A stretch of DNA of 64,000 nt from Gnetum montanum (GCA_015680685.1 MNCI01023689.1:203642-267641); one strand, 5' to 3'. Numbered from the stretch's first letter, positions 33,913 to 46,918 are shown. Made by a program: numbers and translations. Notes: generated by a model not told the origin, from the sequence alone.

Positions 33913-36480
33913 ATGGCTTCTTCTCATAGGGGAGATTCTTCATCGTCATACAAGGGATAATCTAATCAGCAAAGACATGAAGGATCAAAATCATCTATGC
34001 CACAACTACGCAAAGTGGTCTATACTCATCCTAATGAGTAAGTTCCAAACTTCACTTTCATCTTGCACTAGGATGAATAGATGCCATGGAGGGACATGGA
34101 GGGCAACATTATGTTGCAGCCTAATCAATCAATTCTTGCGATGCTGCTCCACACTCTCATGAAATTGGGCATCTAGGGACTTAATGTAAAATATGTTGTG
34201 TAAGGACATGAATATGGAGATTATCATCCCACTGAGGCACAATGAAGAAAAGATCAACAACAAGAGGCTTGCTACGAGGTGTTAAAGAGGAAACAGTTCA
34301 TAAACCCTTTGTTCCTGATAGGCCAATAGGAAGGAGAGGATCACTTCTCTAGGGATTCTTAATACATTGATTCTCCTCCCCTCTTCTTTAATGAAGGAGG
34401 CCCTAACTAGAATTTACAGTCCATTATAGACAATCCTAGTTTAGGGAAGAATGGGTCACATGACCATGGGGGCTCCAAAGGAGGAAGTCAAGGCATGAAC
34501 CTAGACAAGCATCATAATAAAGATAAACATAGTGATCATGGTTGTAACCAAAGAAGAGGAAGTAATAGGAACCATTTTAGCACTATTCCTCCTTCCTCTT
34601 CACCTTCATCATCCTCAACTTCTTCCTCCTCCAACTCCAACTGAAGTTGTAGAGGACGAGATCATGATGGAGTGATTAGCAGGATAGAGATGATCATAGG
34701 TCCCACCAAAATAGTAGAGACCAAGGGTATGGACAATCAAGGAAGGTCCACGACTGTGAAAAAAGGGATAGTAGGGGGCATCATAGGCATCATGGCCATC
34801 ATAGGGGCTATGATTATGATGAGCCTTTTCTTGCAACCAAAATCTTGTTGAACATTGTAGAGGCCATGAGAACTCCAACGAGGTATGTGAAAGACAACTA
34901 GATTAAACCATTAGACATGAATAATATCCCCAAGTTTGAAGGGGGATATAATTCTAATTCACAAAACCATCTTCAAGCCTTTCATGATACCTATGTCTTA
35001 CCAAATGTTGAAAATGAATGGAAGAAATTGAAGTTGTTCCCTCATATACTCATCAAGGAGGCTGAAATCTGGTACTAGTCTTTAGAATTGGAATCAATCA
35101 GACAATGGAGTATGATTCTTGAACTATTCAATGACAAGTATCAAACATATTCTTGACTATATAATTTGAGGAAGTAGATCCAAGGGTGGAGACAAGGAAC
35201 ACATGAATTCTTGGATGTGACCATGGATAAATATTACTCTCTATTGCATAGATGCCCAAGCCATGGATTTTCTCAAAGAGATTAGCTCCATCATATCATA
35301 GATGGGATTAGAATAGAAATGAGAAGAACTCTTGGGATCTATGCCTAAGGGATACTTTCAAAATTAAGAGCTTATTAGATCTAAAGGTTGATTGAGCAAG
35401 TGGCCAAGGAAGTTGGTGAGTTGAAGAAAAGGGAAAGTGTAGAGGGGCACAATTGGAACCATTTTATCTATAAAAGGGAGGTTTGATTTGGTGACAACAA
35501 GAAGGAGGCACCACTTGATGAAGTGATGCAACATAAGACCTTGCCGATACAAAAATCTATTTCTGAAATATCAACTAAGGTAGATAAAATGTGGGATTCT
35601 TTGAATAAAAGGCTCTAAACTACCCTTAGAATTGTAGAAGATTCCAAAGATCAAGGTAGTGGTCATGATCAAAGGAGAATAAAGGAAGCTAAACATGCCC
35701 ATCGGAAGGATAAGGACAAAGCTACTGCTATTGAAGAGGTTATGGAGTTTGAAATAGATTATGATGGTAGGTGTGACATCTACCAATATGAGCATCCTAA
35801 GAGATGTTTTCCTATTATGTCACACTTGCAAGAGTCTAGGGTGTACGTGTTGAATCATAGATTGGTGAAAAGGCAAGCACCTAGGAGGTTGCCTTATCCT
35901 AAAGGTGACAATAGGGAGTTTCACTAATCATAAGCCTACTATTTAAGTGGAACTCCACCCCAACCTCATGAGTAGTACCAAAAGTGGTAGCACCCATGGT
36001 TGTGGGGGATGCCACCACCAAGGTAGCAGTACCCTTACCAACAACCAGATCTCTATGGATACTATGTTCAGTAGCTAATTTTTCCTCATGACTCTTCCAA
36101 TCATGCCTCTTTCCAACACCACTACTACCTACTTGAGTATTACAATGCTTAATCTCCAAGAGGGGAATCCCTATTTCCTTATTACCCACTTCATCCTTCT
36201 ACACCAGTACCTCCACCCTCAACTCAGTTACCACCAACTCCATCCATGCAAGGTGAAATTCCAACTCAAGTGCAACTAAGAAACACCACAACCATTATTA
36301 ACTTATAGTTGGATTCCTAGATGAGTGGTTTAGAGAATAATCCTTGAAAAAGACCTTTCTTTCAGATCAATAGTCTTTTTAAGCCCTCATAGACACTTGT
36401 GGTTAATGACCCTACCTCTCCTTCGTCCTCTATAATACCATTCAAGACCCCTTCAAACCAAACACCTCCCAAGGGGTAAA
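33913..36480 (+). pseudogene. gag pseudogene of element A2
   Basis: It starts MASSHRGDSSSSYKG at 33913. The capsid-like core (34860-35450) contains RTPTRYVKDN, LDMNNIPKFEGGYNSNSQNH, FNDKYQTYS and LHRCPSHGFSQRD. A CDIYQYEHPKRC segment (about 35770-35805) aligns with CEVCYYDHPKGCC in B, so the second Cys is not conserved. There are many stops, and the proline-rich tail is decayed. Confidence 0.85.
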
Positions 36481-36980
36481 GTGTAATGTTGACCTATGAA
36501 ATCATAGATTGGATAAAGGTTGGCCACCTTCCTAAGAAGAGATATGATCTTGGGAGTTCCCTAATCTACTTGTAAATTGTTGGAAATAAGCCATGTAAGG
36601 CTCTTCTAGACTCAGGTCCTAGTATTAATCTAATATCTCATGAAACATACAAAGCTTTGAACTTGCCTCATCTAAAGAAGAGAAACATTTATCTTGAGTT
36701 AGAGAATTAGTCTATCATTATTCCTTTGGAATTGGTGGAGGACATTATTACCACCTTTTATGGGTGATCATATATTATTGATTTCCTAGTGATTAGAATT
36801 GATAGCTGCAAGGGGGACTTCCCAATAATTATGAGAATGGCTTGGCTAAGTACAATTGATGCAATATTGGGCATTAGAGGCCTCCCCTTGAAAATTTCCA
36901 AGGAAAATAATTTTGGAAAAATTGAGAGGAAGCTCATTCTGTGCATCATGTACAATGACATAGGGTGCCACTATGTGTAG
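36481..36980 (+). pseudogene. Aspartic protease domain of A2
   Basis: It reads ALLDSGPSINLISHETYKAL (about 36600-36660) with the catalytic DSG intact, then LVEDIITTFYG, DFLVIRID, GDFPIIMRMAWLSTIDAILG and IERKLILCIMYND. A few stops interrupt it (for example after LEN and YG). Confidence 0.85.
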
Positions 36981-37169
36981 AAATTATGAAAGTACAATAA
37001 TCACAACATGGAGGCAATGTTTAGATATGACTAGAATTCAAAGGTGCCTATATGTAGCAATCATAAAATAGGAGGGTACCTAGTGGCTAACAACTAAACC
37101 GAAAATAGCTCAACTCTGTGCATGGAACAAACTAAGAGCTTGACAAGTGCCTACATCGAAGGCATGGAC

Positions 37170-38780
37170 TAGATGAAGCAAATCCATCACCAACTCTTTG
37201 ATGAACTTCATGACATCAATTGGGGAGAGTTGGAAATCCCTAAAATTTTTAAACATGAGCCCTTTGAGTTAAAGACTGTGCTAGTTGAAATGGAATATGC
37301 TTTTCTAAAAAATGGCAAGATGATTATTATCAATGCTAACCTTACTCCTGCGTAGAAAAAGAAGCTATTGAAAGTGGTCAACAAATGGACAATGGCCTTT
37401 ACTTGGTTATATCTTAAACTCACTAAAATTAATCCTAAGAAAAGCTAGTATCACATCTACATGAATCCCTCCATGAAATCCAAGAGGCAACCACAATGAT
37501 AATTGAATCCCAAATGAAAGCAGATCATCAAGGAGGAGATTGAAAAACTCCTCAAGGTAGGGTTATCTATCATATTCTGGATAATGAGTGGGTTAGCCCA
37601 ATTATGATAGTGCCAAATAAAGATGGAAAATGGAGGGTTTGCATTGATTTCAGGCTATTGAACATGGAAATATACAAGGATCACTTTCGATTACCATTTT
37701 TGGACTAGGTGTTGGACACCATTTCTAGGCATTATTACTATAGCCTTCTGGATGGTTATAGTGGCTATAACCAAATCTAGATAGCACTAGAGGATTAGAC
37801 CGAAACCACATTCACTAGTCCCTAGGGAACTTTTTCATACAGAAAGATGTCATTTAGCCTATGTAATGCTCCCACCACATTCCAACAACTTGTCTTGAGC
37901 ATTTTTCAATAGCAGATTGGTACCAAGGTGAAAGTCTTCATGGATGACTTCTTCACCTATGGGACTACATTCGAGCAAGCCTTGGATCAACTTAAGCAAG
38001 TGTTAAAAAGATGTATGGAGACAAACCTTAGGCTCAATTGGTAGAAAAGAGACTTGATGATCTAGAAAGGCATTGTCTTGGGGCACATAATTTCAAAAAA
38101 AGGGATCGAGGTGGATCCTTAGAAAATAAAGATCATCCAAGGAATTACTAGATAGCCAAAAATAGTTAATGATATGAGGTTATTCCTTGGCCACACTGGC
38201 TACCACTGATGCTTCATTGAGAATTTCTCTAAGATCACCAAACCATTAATGGAGTTGACAAGGAAGGATGCCTCATTCATCTAGACTAAGAAAAGTGAGG
38301 GTGCATTCCAACAACTTAAGTAAAAGCTCATAGAAGCTCCAATTCTACGAGCACTTGATTAGTGTAGGCCCTTTCACATCATGATAGACACATCTAATTA
38401 TGCCTTGGAAGCCATGCTCATGTAGTTGGATGATCAGAAATGTCCTTAATACATCCACTACGTAAGTAGAAGCATTATGGGTGCACAGCTAAACTACATC
38501 ATAACAAAGAAAGAACTAATGGTAGTGGTGTTTACCTTAAAAAAATTAGGCACCATGTGCTTGGGTACAAGGTGTTTATGCACATAGACCACAGTGCAAT
38601 CTGGTTCTTGATAAATAAGCCAATGGTAAGCCCTTGTGTCATATGATGGTTGGTGATTTTTTAGGAATTTAATCTCACTATGATATATTGAAAGGGAACT
38701 GAGAATGTGGTCGTTAACCACTTTTCTTAGTTAAGATGGAACAAGAAAGAGAAGGAGAGCTCACTTTCAGATTAGTTTCC
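37170..38780 (+). pseudogene. Reverse transcriptase and RNase H of A2
   Basis: RT motifs: KDGKWRVCIDFRLLNM (about 37620), YKDHFRLPFLD, LLDGYSGYNQI, MSFSLCNAPTTFQQLV and catalytic FMDD at 37937-37948. RNase H: FHIMIDTSNYALEAMLM (about 38370), YVSRSIMGAQLNYI and KKELMVVVFTLKKL. Stops are frequent. The linker INWGELEIPKIFKHEPFELK (about 37215) aligns with A1 and spans the point deleted in B and B2. Confidence 0.88.
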
Positions 38781-38799
38781 TTATGAACTCCTCTTTGTT

Positions 38800-40025
38800 G
38801 GGGAAATAACTGAATAAGTGTCCACTAAACCTAATGGGTACGATGGCATTCTCACCTATCTTCTTACATAAGAGATGCCACAAGAGTGGGGTAGCAAGAA
38901 GAAATAACAGTTTCTTCACTAGGCCAAATGCTTCATGGAAATCAATGGACACCTTTAAAAATGTGTGCTGATGGCCTNTATTGGCCAACACCTTTCAGGG
39001 ATGCTCACCACTTCATCTACTCCTATGAATGCTACCAATGTGATGGTGGAATGACTGCTCATATGAAGGGGCCTTAGTAGTGAATCCAACCACTTAATCC
39101 CTTTGATATTTGGGGCATTAACTTCATGGATCCCATCACTCTCATGTTGAATGGAAAGGCATATATCATAGTTGTTGTTAACCATTGTACAAAATGGGCA
39201 AAAGCTACAGTCATCATCAATTACACATCTTCTACAACTACTTGATTTGTACAACAATATGTTGTGAATAGGTTTGGGATGCCATGTGCACTTATTTCTG
39301 ATAATGGAACTCATTTTATAGGCACTACCTTTTGAAAGCTCATGCAATGCTTGGGGGTTGAACATAAATTAACAACACCCTACGATACCCAAGCCAATAG
39401 TCAAGCAAAGGTTACAAATAGGAAAATCACAAAAATACTCACCAGAATTGCTAGTAAGTATAGGAGGGATTGGAGTACAAAATGAAATGATGCAATTTGG
39501 ACCTATTACTCCACTTGGAAACTTCCTATTGTCTACTCTTTCTATGAGCTTATGTATAGAAAATTACAAATACTTCCAATCCATATTGAGCTTTGTACAT
39601 TATCAATAGCTTGTGACCTTGACCTTGACCTAAGTTTAGCACAAAAACAAAGACTAATGAATCTTAATGTGCTAGATGAGAATCTATTGATGGTCCTATC
39701 ATCTAACAAAGTGAACAAGGAATTTAGTAAACAATGAAATGATCTTAGAATAAGGAAAGTTAACTTTCAATTTGGATATAGGATCCTATACTAGAATCTC
39801 ACACACGTACCACAAAGAACTAAGTTCCAAACATTGTGGAAGGTGCCTTACATTATCTATGAAATCTTTCCTTCTAGGGCCATGTTAATATATAAACTTG
39901 AAAGCTCAAACAAAAAGTTACTAGTCAACATGCAACAACTTAAACCTTTTTATGAATCTAAGAAAGCCAATGACCAACACACCTCAACGAATGGCCAATC
40001 ATGCTCAATTTTTTGAATCTCCTTC
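38800..40025 (+). pseudogene. Integrase of A2, catalytic residues lost
   Basis: The two zinc-binding His are missing: sequence jumps near 38965 from the pre-integrase region to YWPTPFRDAHHF, removing about 120 bases present in A1; CYQC remains. One unresolved base is at 38978. In the core, WGIDF is WGINF, SDNGTHF is kept, and QAEV is QAKV, so two of three catalytic acids are changed. A GPY/F-like tail (LWKVPYIIYEIFPSRAM) is at about 39835-39890. Confidence 0.85.
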
Positions 40026-41484
40026 TTCCAACTTAGTCATGGGGGAGATGACCATCCATGCTGATCAATTACTATGGCTCCTCAATTTTTCACTTTTTTC
40101 ATCATTTTTAGTATATTTTTACCTTTCTTAAATATTTTATACTTTCTTCTATATTTTACTTTATTTAGTTTGAATTTCTTTTATGCTTTTCTTATTTTTT
40201 TTTCTTTATTGTTGCCAAGACTAAGTGCAATTGTAGCTATCAATTGATGATTGTTTTTACTATAATGTTATTTGATTACTAATGTCTAGATGATATCTTT
40301 GAGTTTTGGTATTAATAACTAGGACATGGCTTCTTTTTCATGATAATAGTTAGTGAGTCCACGTCATCCACCCATCCATAAAACTCTATGGTGTTTCCTT
40401 GTTTTGGAAATATGTGATCCCTTCTTAAATGAAACTTTTAAAGGACTTGTGACCTTGGTAGTTTCCAAACTTGGGAAGGATTAAATGGACAAACAAGGAT
40501 GTGACTTTAAGGGGATTTCACACTCTTTGTACTTGCCTACCCTCTTGGGTGCATGAGTGTTTTCATGGATTTCTCACCATTTATTGTTGATCAATAGTAG
40601 GAAGCTAAGTCTTTGCATGGTGTGGTTCCCATCCAAAAATTCATAAATTCAAAAATAAATAATAATAATAATAATTCAAACCACACACCTTAGACAAAAT
40701 AACGAGCTAGAAGCACTAGTTATGGGACTAGAAAGACATGTTACCCATGCCTAATGATCCCCTTTAACTAAGGTCCATCTCAATTTCTGCTTCTCTTTTC
40801 TTCTCTTTTAGATATAGTGGTTGATCTATGGGAATATTCTTATGCCTTAAGGTGATGGGTTGGTCTTAGAGTGTTAATACGAAGTCATTGAGAGTGGTTG
40901 GTTTTAATCCAGACTAAGGATGGATGTTATTAAGTCATACTAACCACCAAAACCCACAAGGAACTTCATATAACCATGATATGGGACTCCATTCCACTCT
41001 CCACCTCATCCATTTATGCTTTCCATATCTCACCTCACTGCATCTTTTCATGTTTTGTTCAATGTCATAGTTTGATGCATGATAGTTCTTAGATAGTTTC
41101 TTTGGTGATTTGGTCCTTAACTAACCATGACCATTAATCACCCATGGGGTCCATGGAATCCTTGGTTTGAGGGCATGCAAGGGCATGAAGGGAATGAGCT
41201 TGTTATGGGGAGGTTCCACTTGAATGCCCTTTGGTTCAGCTAGTTAAGTTCCTCATCCCTTAGATGATTCTACATTCAAATCTTTTTTCCTCCACATTAG
41301 TTATGTCTAGTTATGTGCTTCTTCATGGCATTTCTCCATCATTCTCCCAATTAAATCTCCTCTTTTGTGAAATAGCTAGCCCTCTTCATGCATTTCATCA
41401 TGTTCTAGGCTTCTTGGGCTTCTTTTGAATTCCAATTTTATGTTAAAACTCTTTGTTTTTCCTTATTTTTTAATTTTAAAAATT
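40026..41484 (+). other. 3' noncoding region of A2 between integrase and the ORF3 module
   Basis: It starts at agtcatgggggagatg (about 40035), is T-rich at 40085-40220, carries the arms 'gcatggtgtggttccc' (40617) and 'aaaccacacacctta' (40678) around an (AAT)n loop (40648-40672), and has the conserved 'gcttgttatggggaggttcc' block (about 41196-41217). No coding potential was recognised. Confidence 0.65.
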
Positions 41485-41560
41485 TGATCTATCCACTACG
41501 TCGACAGGATCCCATTGATGCGGTCAAGGCAAAAATTCTATAAATAGCACATGAAACTTT
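41485..41560 (+). promoter_or_regulatory. Internal TCGACG module with TATA box upstream of ORF3 (A2)
   Basis: Contains ctatccactacgtcgacagg and cattgatgcggtc, units also seen in the U3 of TCGACG-type LTRs (compare the minus-strand ccatccactgcgtcgactgg in the solo LTR at 28470-29351). A TATA box (tataaata, 41539-41546) follows. The R/U5 part of an LTR does not follow; the ORF3 leader does. Confidence 0.55.
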
Positions 41561-41961
41561 GCAAATTTTTGTCATTTACACTCAAATGAGGAAGGTGGTT
41601 TTGCAGTTTTCAAAGCTTAGAACCTTCCAAAGTCCATAACTTTCAAATCACTTGTCTGATTAAACCTATTTTTTAGTCTTGTAGCTACTAGAGGTGAGTT
41701 CTATGTCATGGGGGCACGAACCTTAGGTTTTGGATGAAAATTCTTTCAAATTTTTTCTAACTCCCACAAGGTTTAACTACTAAAATAATATTAAAATCAC
41801 TAATTTAGGAGAGTTAAACCTTTCCAATGAACTCTGGTAGATATTAAAATGAAATAATAATAAATAATATTAAAATAATCAAACTTGCTGTGATCACAAC
41901 TTAACCAAATGTTCCAAGGTTACACATCAAACACTAATCCTTGATGATGTTATGATTACAG
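41561..41961 (+). other. ORF3 leader of A2 with intron-like end
   Basis: It contains tgtcatgggggcacg (about 41712) and ends with an intron-like segment 41919-41961 (CAAG|GTTACA, branch-like cactaatcc, GTTATGATTACAG). Confidence 0.5.
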
Positions 41962-44900
41962 TTAACACCAAGACCTAAGCATAGGTAGGAAGGAGAACCA
42001 TCCCAATCAAGAGACAAGCAACCCAAAACTAGAAGAGGCCAACAACAAGAAAAACCTTAAGAGTAGGTAGCTAAAAATAATGCAACAGGATCTCTTTAAG
42101 AGGAGCCTAAAGTCTAATTTTTTCATTAGATTCCCTAAGCTAAAATAGAGTAATCCCATTAGGATGAGGCACTAGGACCAAGGCCAAGACTTGAAGTCAC
42201 TTTGATGGATGCCTACCTTAGGCAAATTCAATCTAATGAAATTCAACATTTGGATCTCTAGGAGCTAAACTTTGGAACCTTCTTAGACTTTGCCCTAGAA
42301 GATATCTGAATGTAGCTACAAAGCTCTCCCATGTGACCCATCATCACTTCTAAGGGGAGCAGTACATAGGAGAGACATATCTCTTCTAGAAAAATAGGTA
42401 GCCAAATGCCACTATGAAGATCAAGGACATTAGTATATCCTACTCGGTAAAGGCCATCTCTCAGGCCTTCAATTTACCTGAAACTAGGACCAATTTGGCA
42501 AAGATCTTGACACAAGCAAACCTAGAGGTGAAAAAGGTATGGGTCTAGTAGTGTTATGGAGTGGACCACAAAGAGTATGGTGCATTGACAATAGTAGAAC
42601 ATGCCTACTTCAAGATCATAACCTATCACCTCGCTCCAATGATGAGGCCAAGAAAGGTAACAACTTTTTCTACTAATGCGTGGACTACCCTAAGTAGGAA
42701 ATTCCTAGTTAACCTCCCATGATTGATCTATCTTGAGCTAGAGAAGTAATTCAAGAAAAATGAGCATGGGAGAAAGGCACTCCCTTTTTTGTGCCTAATC
42801 TAAAAACTGTGCAAAAGGGGAGGAATAGCTCGCTATTCCAACAACACACCTAGACATGCTCCTACTACCTTTTAGGTGGAAATGATGAAAGATAAGGTTC
42901 CTACAACAATGAAAGAAGAGGAGAATACACCACCACCACCCACTCATGAAACAATGCTAGAGGATCATGCTACCATGGAGCACATGCAAAATATTTGTGA
43001 CCAACTCTTGTAGTAGCAACAAGCTAGTTCGAGTGGAGACTTGTTTATCTACTAACTAGCCTTGACCCATCTGAATGAGATAACTTGTACTATAAGCTAG
43101 TTGGAGGATATATAGCTACTATTTTTACATTTAAAATATGATGACATTATATATTTGAGAAAATATAAACTTATGGATAAACCATAAGAGTCTATAATAT
43201 CTTATGAGCTATTCAAAATTAAATTTATGGTAACATGGATTGAACTAGATGTAGAATTTGATGGAGAACACAGTGCCAACCTTTCCTGCCCAAAGAATGT
43301 AAGCACCTGTATGCTCGAATCCTAGTACCCATGAGGTAATAGTGTTCATCCTAGGATAGTAGAAATTTTTAGAAATATCTAGAAATACCACAACCTTCTT
43401 AGTGAACTTGGAGGAAGGTGATGGGAAAATTGTCTTGATAATGTAGCACTAAGGGTAGGAAACAACAATTGAGGTAATGGTTGATAGAGTGGGAAAAGAA
43501 CTCAATGTCCCTACAACATCTATGATGGATAGTGCTATGCTCAAAGATGTGCAAGCATCCAAATGAGTGGACAATGAAAGATTTAGCATAACCCAACACA
43601 ACGAGTTGTTGGAATGGCTAGTGGGAACTTGGTAACCAATTTTAGAAGTCTTTGATCTTTCAAATAACATCATTGCTACCTAGTTAGCATTGCTAAAGGT
43701 AAAGGGAAAGTACCTCATTGTCAATGCCCTACTTGAGGCAACCATAGAGCAAAATCAATGCTTGGCTACTAAAGTTGTGGAGTTGAGGGCTTGCCTCTCT
43801 AATCCCACTGTACTCAGCCAAGCTATAACCAAGGATAAAGATTTTTAGTAGCTTTAGTCCAAACTTCAAAAGGCTAAGTACACTAAAGAGTCAACAATTC
43901 TTAACTAGTCCTTAGCAGATTCCACCATCTACAACATTTAGAAGGACTTGTCAGAGGTTCATGAAGAGCATGTCATTATGACCAAGAACAATCATCACCT
44001 ACATAATATTGATCTCCAAAAGGAGCAAATGGATGAATATATGAGATAATAGTAGGAGCAGCTTGCCAAGGTGACTATGGATCTGAGGAAGTTGATAGCA
44101 AAAAATTGTAATCTTTCAATGGAGGAGGTCCATGCTCTTCACCAAAAATCTACAATTGAAACCACCACCTAGAAGAATAAGGTCCTTAAATTCTAAAGGG
44201 TCAAAAACCACTTCAATGACCAAGTCAACTTGTAGAAGAAAATCAATGAAAAACATATCTAATTGGTGAAGGTGAAGATCAATGAGGTCCTCCAGTAACT
44301 TCAACAAGAGGATGACATGTGGCAGCCCATCTTTGATGGGCTAAACACATATAACAAAGTAGAAATCTACCTCAAGGAGCTACAGATCAAGGAGATAATA
44401 GAATACATGGAGTTTTCTAACCTCTGATATGCAAACTTGGCAATGCTAACTGCCAAAAGGCCACAGTCAGATTTGGAAAAGCAAGTGGCCAACTCGTACC
44501 TATTGTATGAGGCCAAGTTCAAGGATCATAAGGAGACAAAGCAAAAACTTGAAATGACAAATCCTTAACTTGAAGTTCTTAAAGCATAGTTCATTGATCA
44601 GAAATCAACAACTAAGAACCTAGCCCACATAATGAATGACTACGAAGAACTACAGAATGTTGTTAAGGTGTTTGATGTGGAAGGAAAATAATTCATAGCC
44701 TAATTCATCTATGTGAAGGATTTGTTCCCTACAATGTCCTATCGATGGAATATTCCCATACCAGCCCACATTGGTGATGTTGCATGGACCATGTACAATC
44801 CCTAAAGTAAGGAGGAGAAGATGAAAGCATTGTTGAATGCTTTCCATCTTCCACCAATAGTCATAGTTGCAACTGGATAGCCTCAACCACAACAACCACA

Positions 44901-44963
44901 TGCACTAGAGGCAAGAGAAGGTCCTTTGACACTTCAAGAACCTACACTACCTAGGACTATTTG
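41962..44963 (+). pseudogene. ORF3 pseudogene of A2: plant-transposon-like domain plus coiled coil
   Basis: About 1000 codons, the longest copy, with stops and no ATG at the expected place. N-terminal: ELNFGTFLDFALEDI (about 42250), SISYSVKAISQAFNLPET (about 42435-42490), a YFKIITYHLAPMMRPRK segment (about 42608-42660) and KALPFLCLI-KLCKRGGI (about 42775-42830). These match, in order, conserved stretches of the 'putative plant transposon protein' domain family as I recall it. Middle: VDRVGKELNVP, then a coiled coil to about 44650. C-terminal: WNIPIPAHIGDVAWTMYNP and SKEEKMKALLNAFHLPP, then a proline-rich tail. No membrane segment is visible, unlike an envelope protein. Confidence 0.7.
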
Positions 44964-45216
44964 ATTTTCTTCTTTGTCTTTAAGTCACTAGAGGAGTTGT
45001 GCTATCACTAATTATCATGGTGTTCAATTTTTTTTATCATGAATACCAATTTTTGTAAAAATTGTAAACCTATATACTTAGGCACTTAGAGTTTTTTTGA
45101 GTTAGTTTTTGTGTCAGTTAGTTGGTCAATAATCCCATACCTTCCCAAAATTTTGTAAGAAGCTTGTTCCTCCTTTTGTTCACTTGAGAACGAGTTTTCA
45201 TTTAGTTGTGAAGGTA
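44964..45216 (+). other. A2 3' untranslated region and polypurine tract
   Basis: About 250 bases after ORF3, ending cgagttttcatttagttgtg-aaggta immediately before the 3' LTR. The purine run is weaker than in B. Confidence 0.6.
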
Positions 45217-45709
45217 TGATGAGTCGTCGTCTACTTGCATTAAGGTAATCTTGTTAACACAATCCCATCAACATGATCATGTTGACACATGCTTTGCTAC
45301 ATTAATGTGTACACATCAATGCAATGTCTTCTATCATCTATATAAATGTGCACACTAGCTGCATTTATGACATCTAATCATTAGTTCCTAGCCTAGCTCT
45401 TGCATTTTTGTCTTACAAGAGTTAGAATATTTTCTAGGTGCTTGTAGTAGGAATTGAGAAGTATACAAATCTTTATTTGAGCACCAATGTACCTAAGCAC
45501 CTTAATGTGAATGACAATAAAGATGAGCTTTCTTGATCAACCTTGTAGCACTTGGACTTAGCTTAATGTTTACTTCATGCATTTATTATTTATGCAATTT
45601 ACTTTAATGCTTTAGGGTAATTAATTCATATGATTAATTAGCACACATAAGTACAACCACTTTGAGCATATGTTAATGATTGGTAATCCTAGTAGTGCCT
45701 AATGCTTAG
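45217..45709 (+). mobile_element. 3' LTR of A2, first part
   Basis: It starts TGATGAGTCGTCGTC and matches the 5' LTR, with extra gttaacac/catcaac units (about 45255-45290) making its U3 longer. It stops at 45709 where another LTR is inserted. Confidence 0.92.
45705..45709 (+). other. Target-site duplication of the solo LTR, left copy
   Basis: cttag; the identical right copy is at 46566-46570. Confidence 0.9.
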
Positions 45710-46565
45710 TGATGAGTGGCAAGGTACCCCTATGCCCAGCCATATGAATCATAAGCATTCACGTGCAATCCAGTTGAATTTCACAGACTATAGCTACTAA
45801 GTGCACTAGAGCTAAATGATGTGTGCATATTGTTCATTCGTTGTCTTCCTAGTCCCACTTGTGGAATGCAATTGTATGGTTAAGTGTGATTGAGGCATAT
45901 GATTTTTATTATTTTGTGTTTTTATGGAATTACTCACCTAGAACAAGAATAAAAGTAAGAGTGATTAAAAATAAAAGCGATTAATTGCTAAGGAAACTAA
46001 AGTCTAATCTAGCCTAACACAAGTAACCATTCCCACTTCTCGGACACATCCTAAACTTTGTGCAAACACTGCTGGGCTATCAAATGCTAATCGTTTATGA
46101 GCTACTAAGTGTTACATGTATGCTCAAAGGGGTCATGCTTGTGTATCTTAATAAGTTGCTTGATTAATCAAAATTAATTACTACATAAATAAAATTAATG
46201 TAAATTGCATGAAATAACAATATGTAAATGCATAAGAAAGAAAATCCCAAGTGTTGCAAGGAATGGATCAAAGAGCTCATCTTTATTGCCAACACAATGA
46301 TGTGCTCAGGTACATCAATGCTTGAATAAAGATCCATTCACACTTAGACCTCCTGCTACGGGAAATTGGAAAATATTCTAACTTTTAAATGGACAAACTG
46401 CAAGAGTTTTGCTACTTGACTGCTAAAAAATTCCTCCCAATTGTGTGACTAGGTGTAGTATTTATAGACCCAGGAGTAATCTTGCAATATTGAATGTACG
46501 ATATCAGATCTTGGGCTGTAATATCGTGTACTCGATATTGGAGTGATGAAAAACATGATTTATCA
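45710..46565 (-). mobile_element. Solo LTR (GATATC-type) inside the A2 3' LTR
   Basis: The left end is TGATGAGTGGCAAGGTACCC and the right end ATGATTTATCA. The flanking duplication cttag is perfect and the A2 LTR resumes directly after it. The U3 has GATATC-like palindromes at about 46485-46540 and a TATA box (tatttatagac, about 46460). It is closest to the A1 LTR. Confidence 0.95.
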
Positions 46566-46570
46566 CTTAG

Positions 46571-46918
46571 TAACCTAGTAGCATTGCAATGTGTTTAGAA
46601 TGTGTACAAAAAGTGGGAACATATGCTTATGTTAGGATTAGTTAGTTACTAGATTAGTTAAATATTTAATTACTTTATCTTTAGCACTTAGGAAAATTAA
46701 TGAAAAACAAAAAATGATAAAAATCATGTGCCTCAATTACAGTGAACAATACCTTTGCACTTCATAAGTAAAACTAAGAAGAAAATGATCATGTCCATTA
46801 GATTCACTACCTAGACCCACTGTACTTAAAGAGCTAAAGTTTGTGGAATTAGATCAAATCACTTAATGAACACTAGTGATTTGAATGGTTGGGGATGGGG
46901 GCTTTTCATTGTTCATTG
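46571..46918 (+). mobile_element. 3' LTR of A2, second part
   Basis: It continues the LTR from 'taacctagtagcattgcaatg' to the end GTTCATTG, a decayed GCTCATCA. The following gactt is the A2 target-site copy. Confidence 0.88.
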
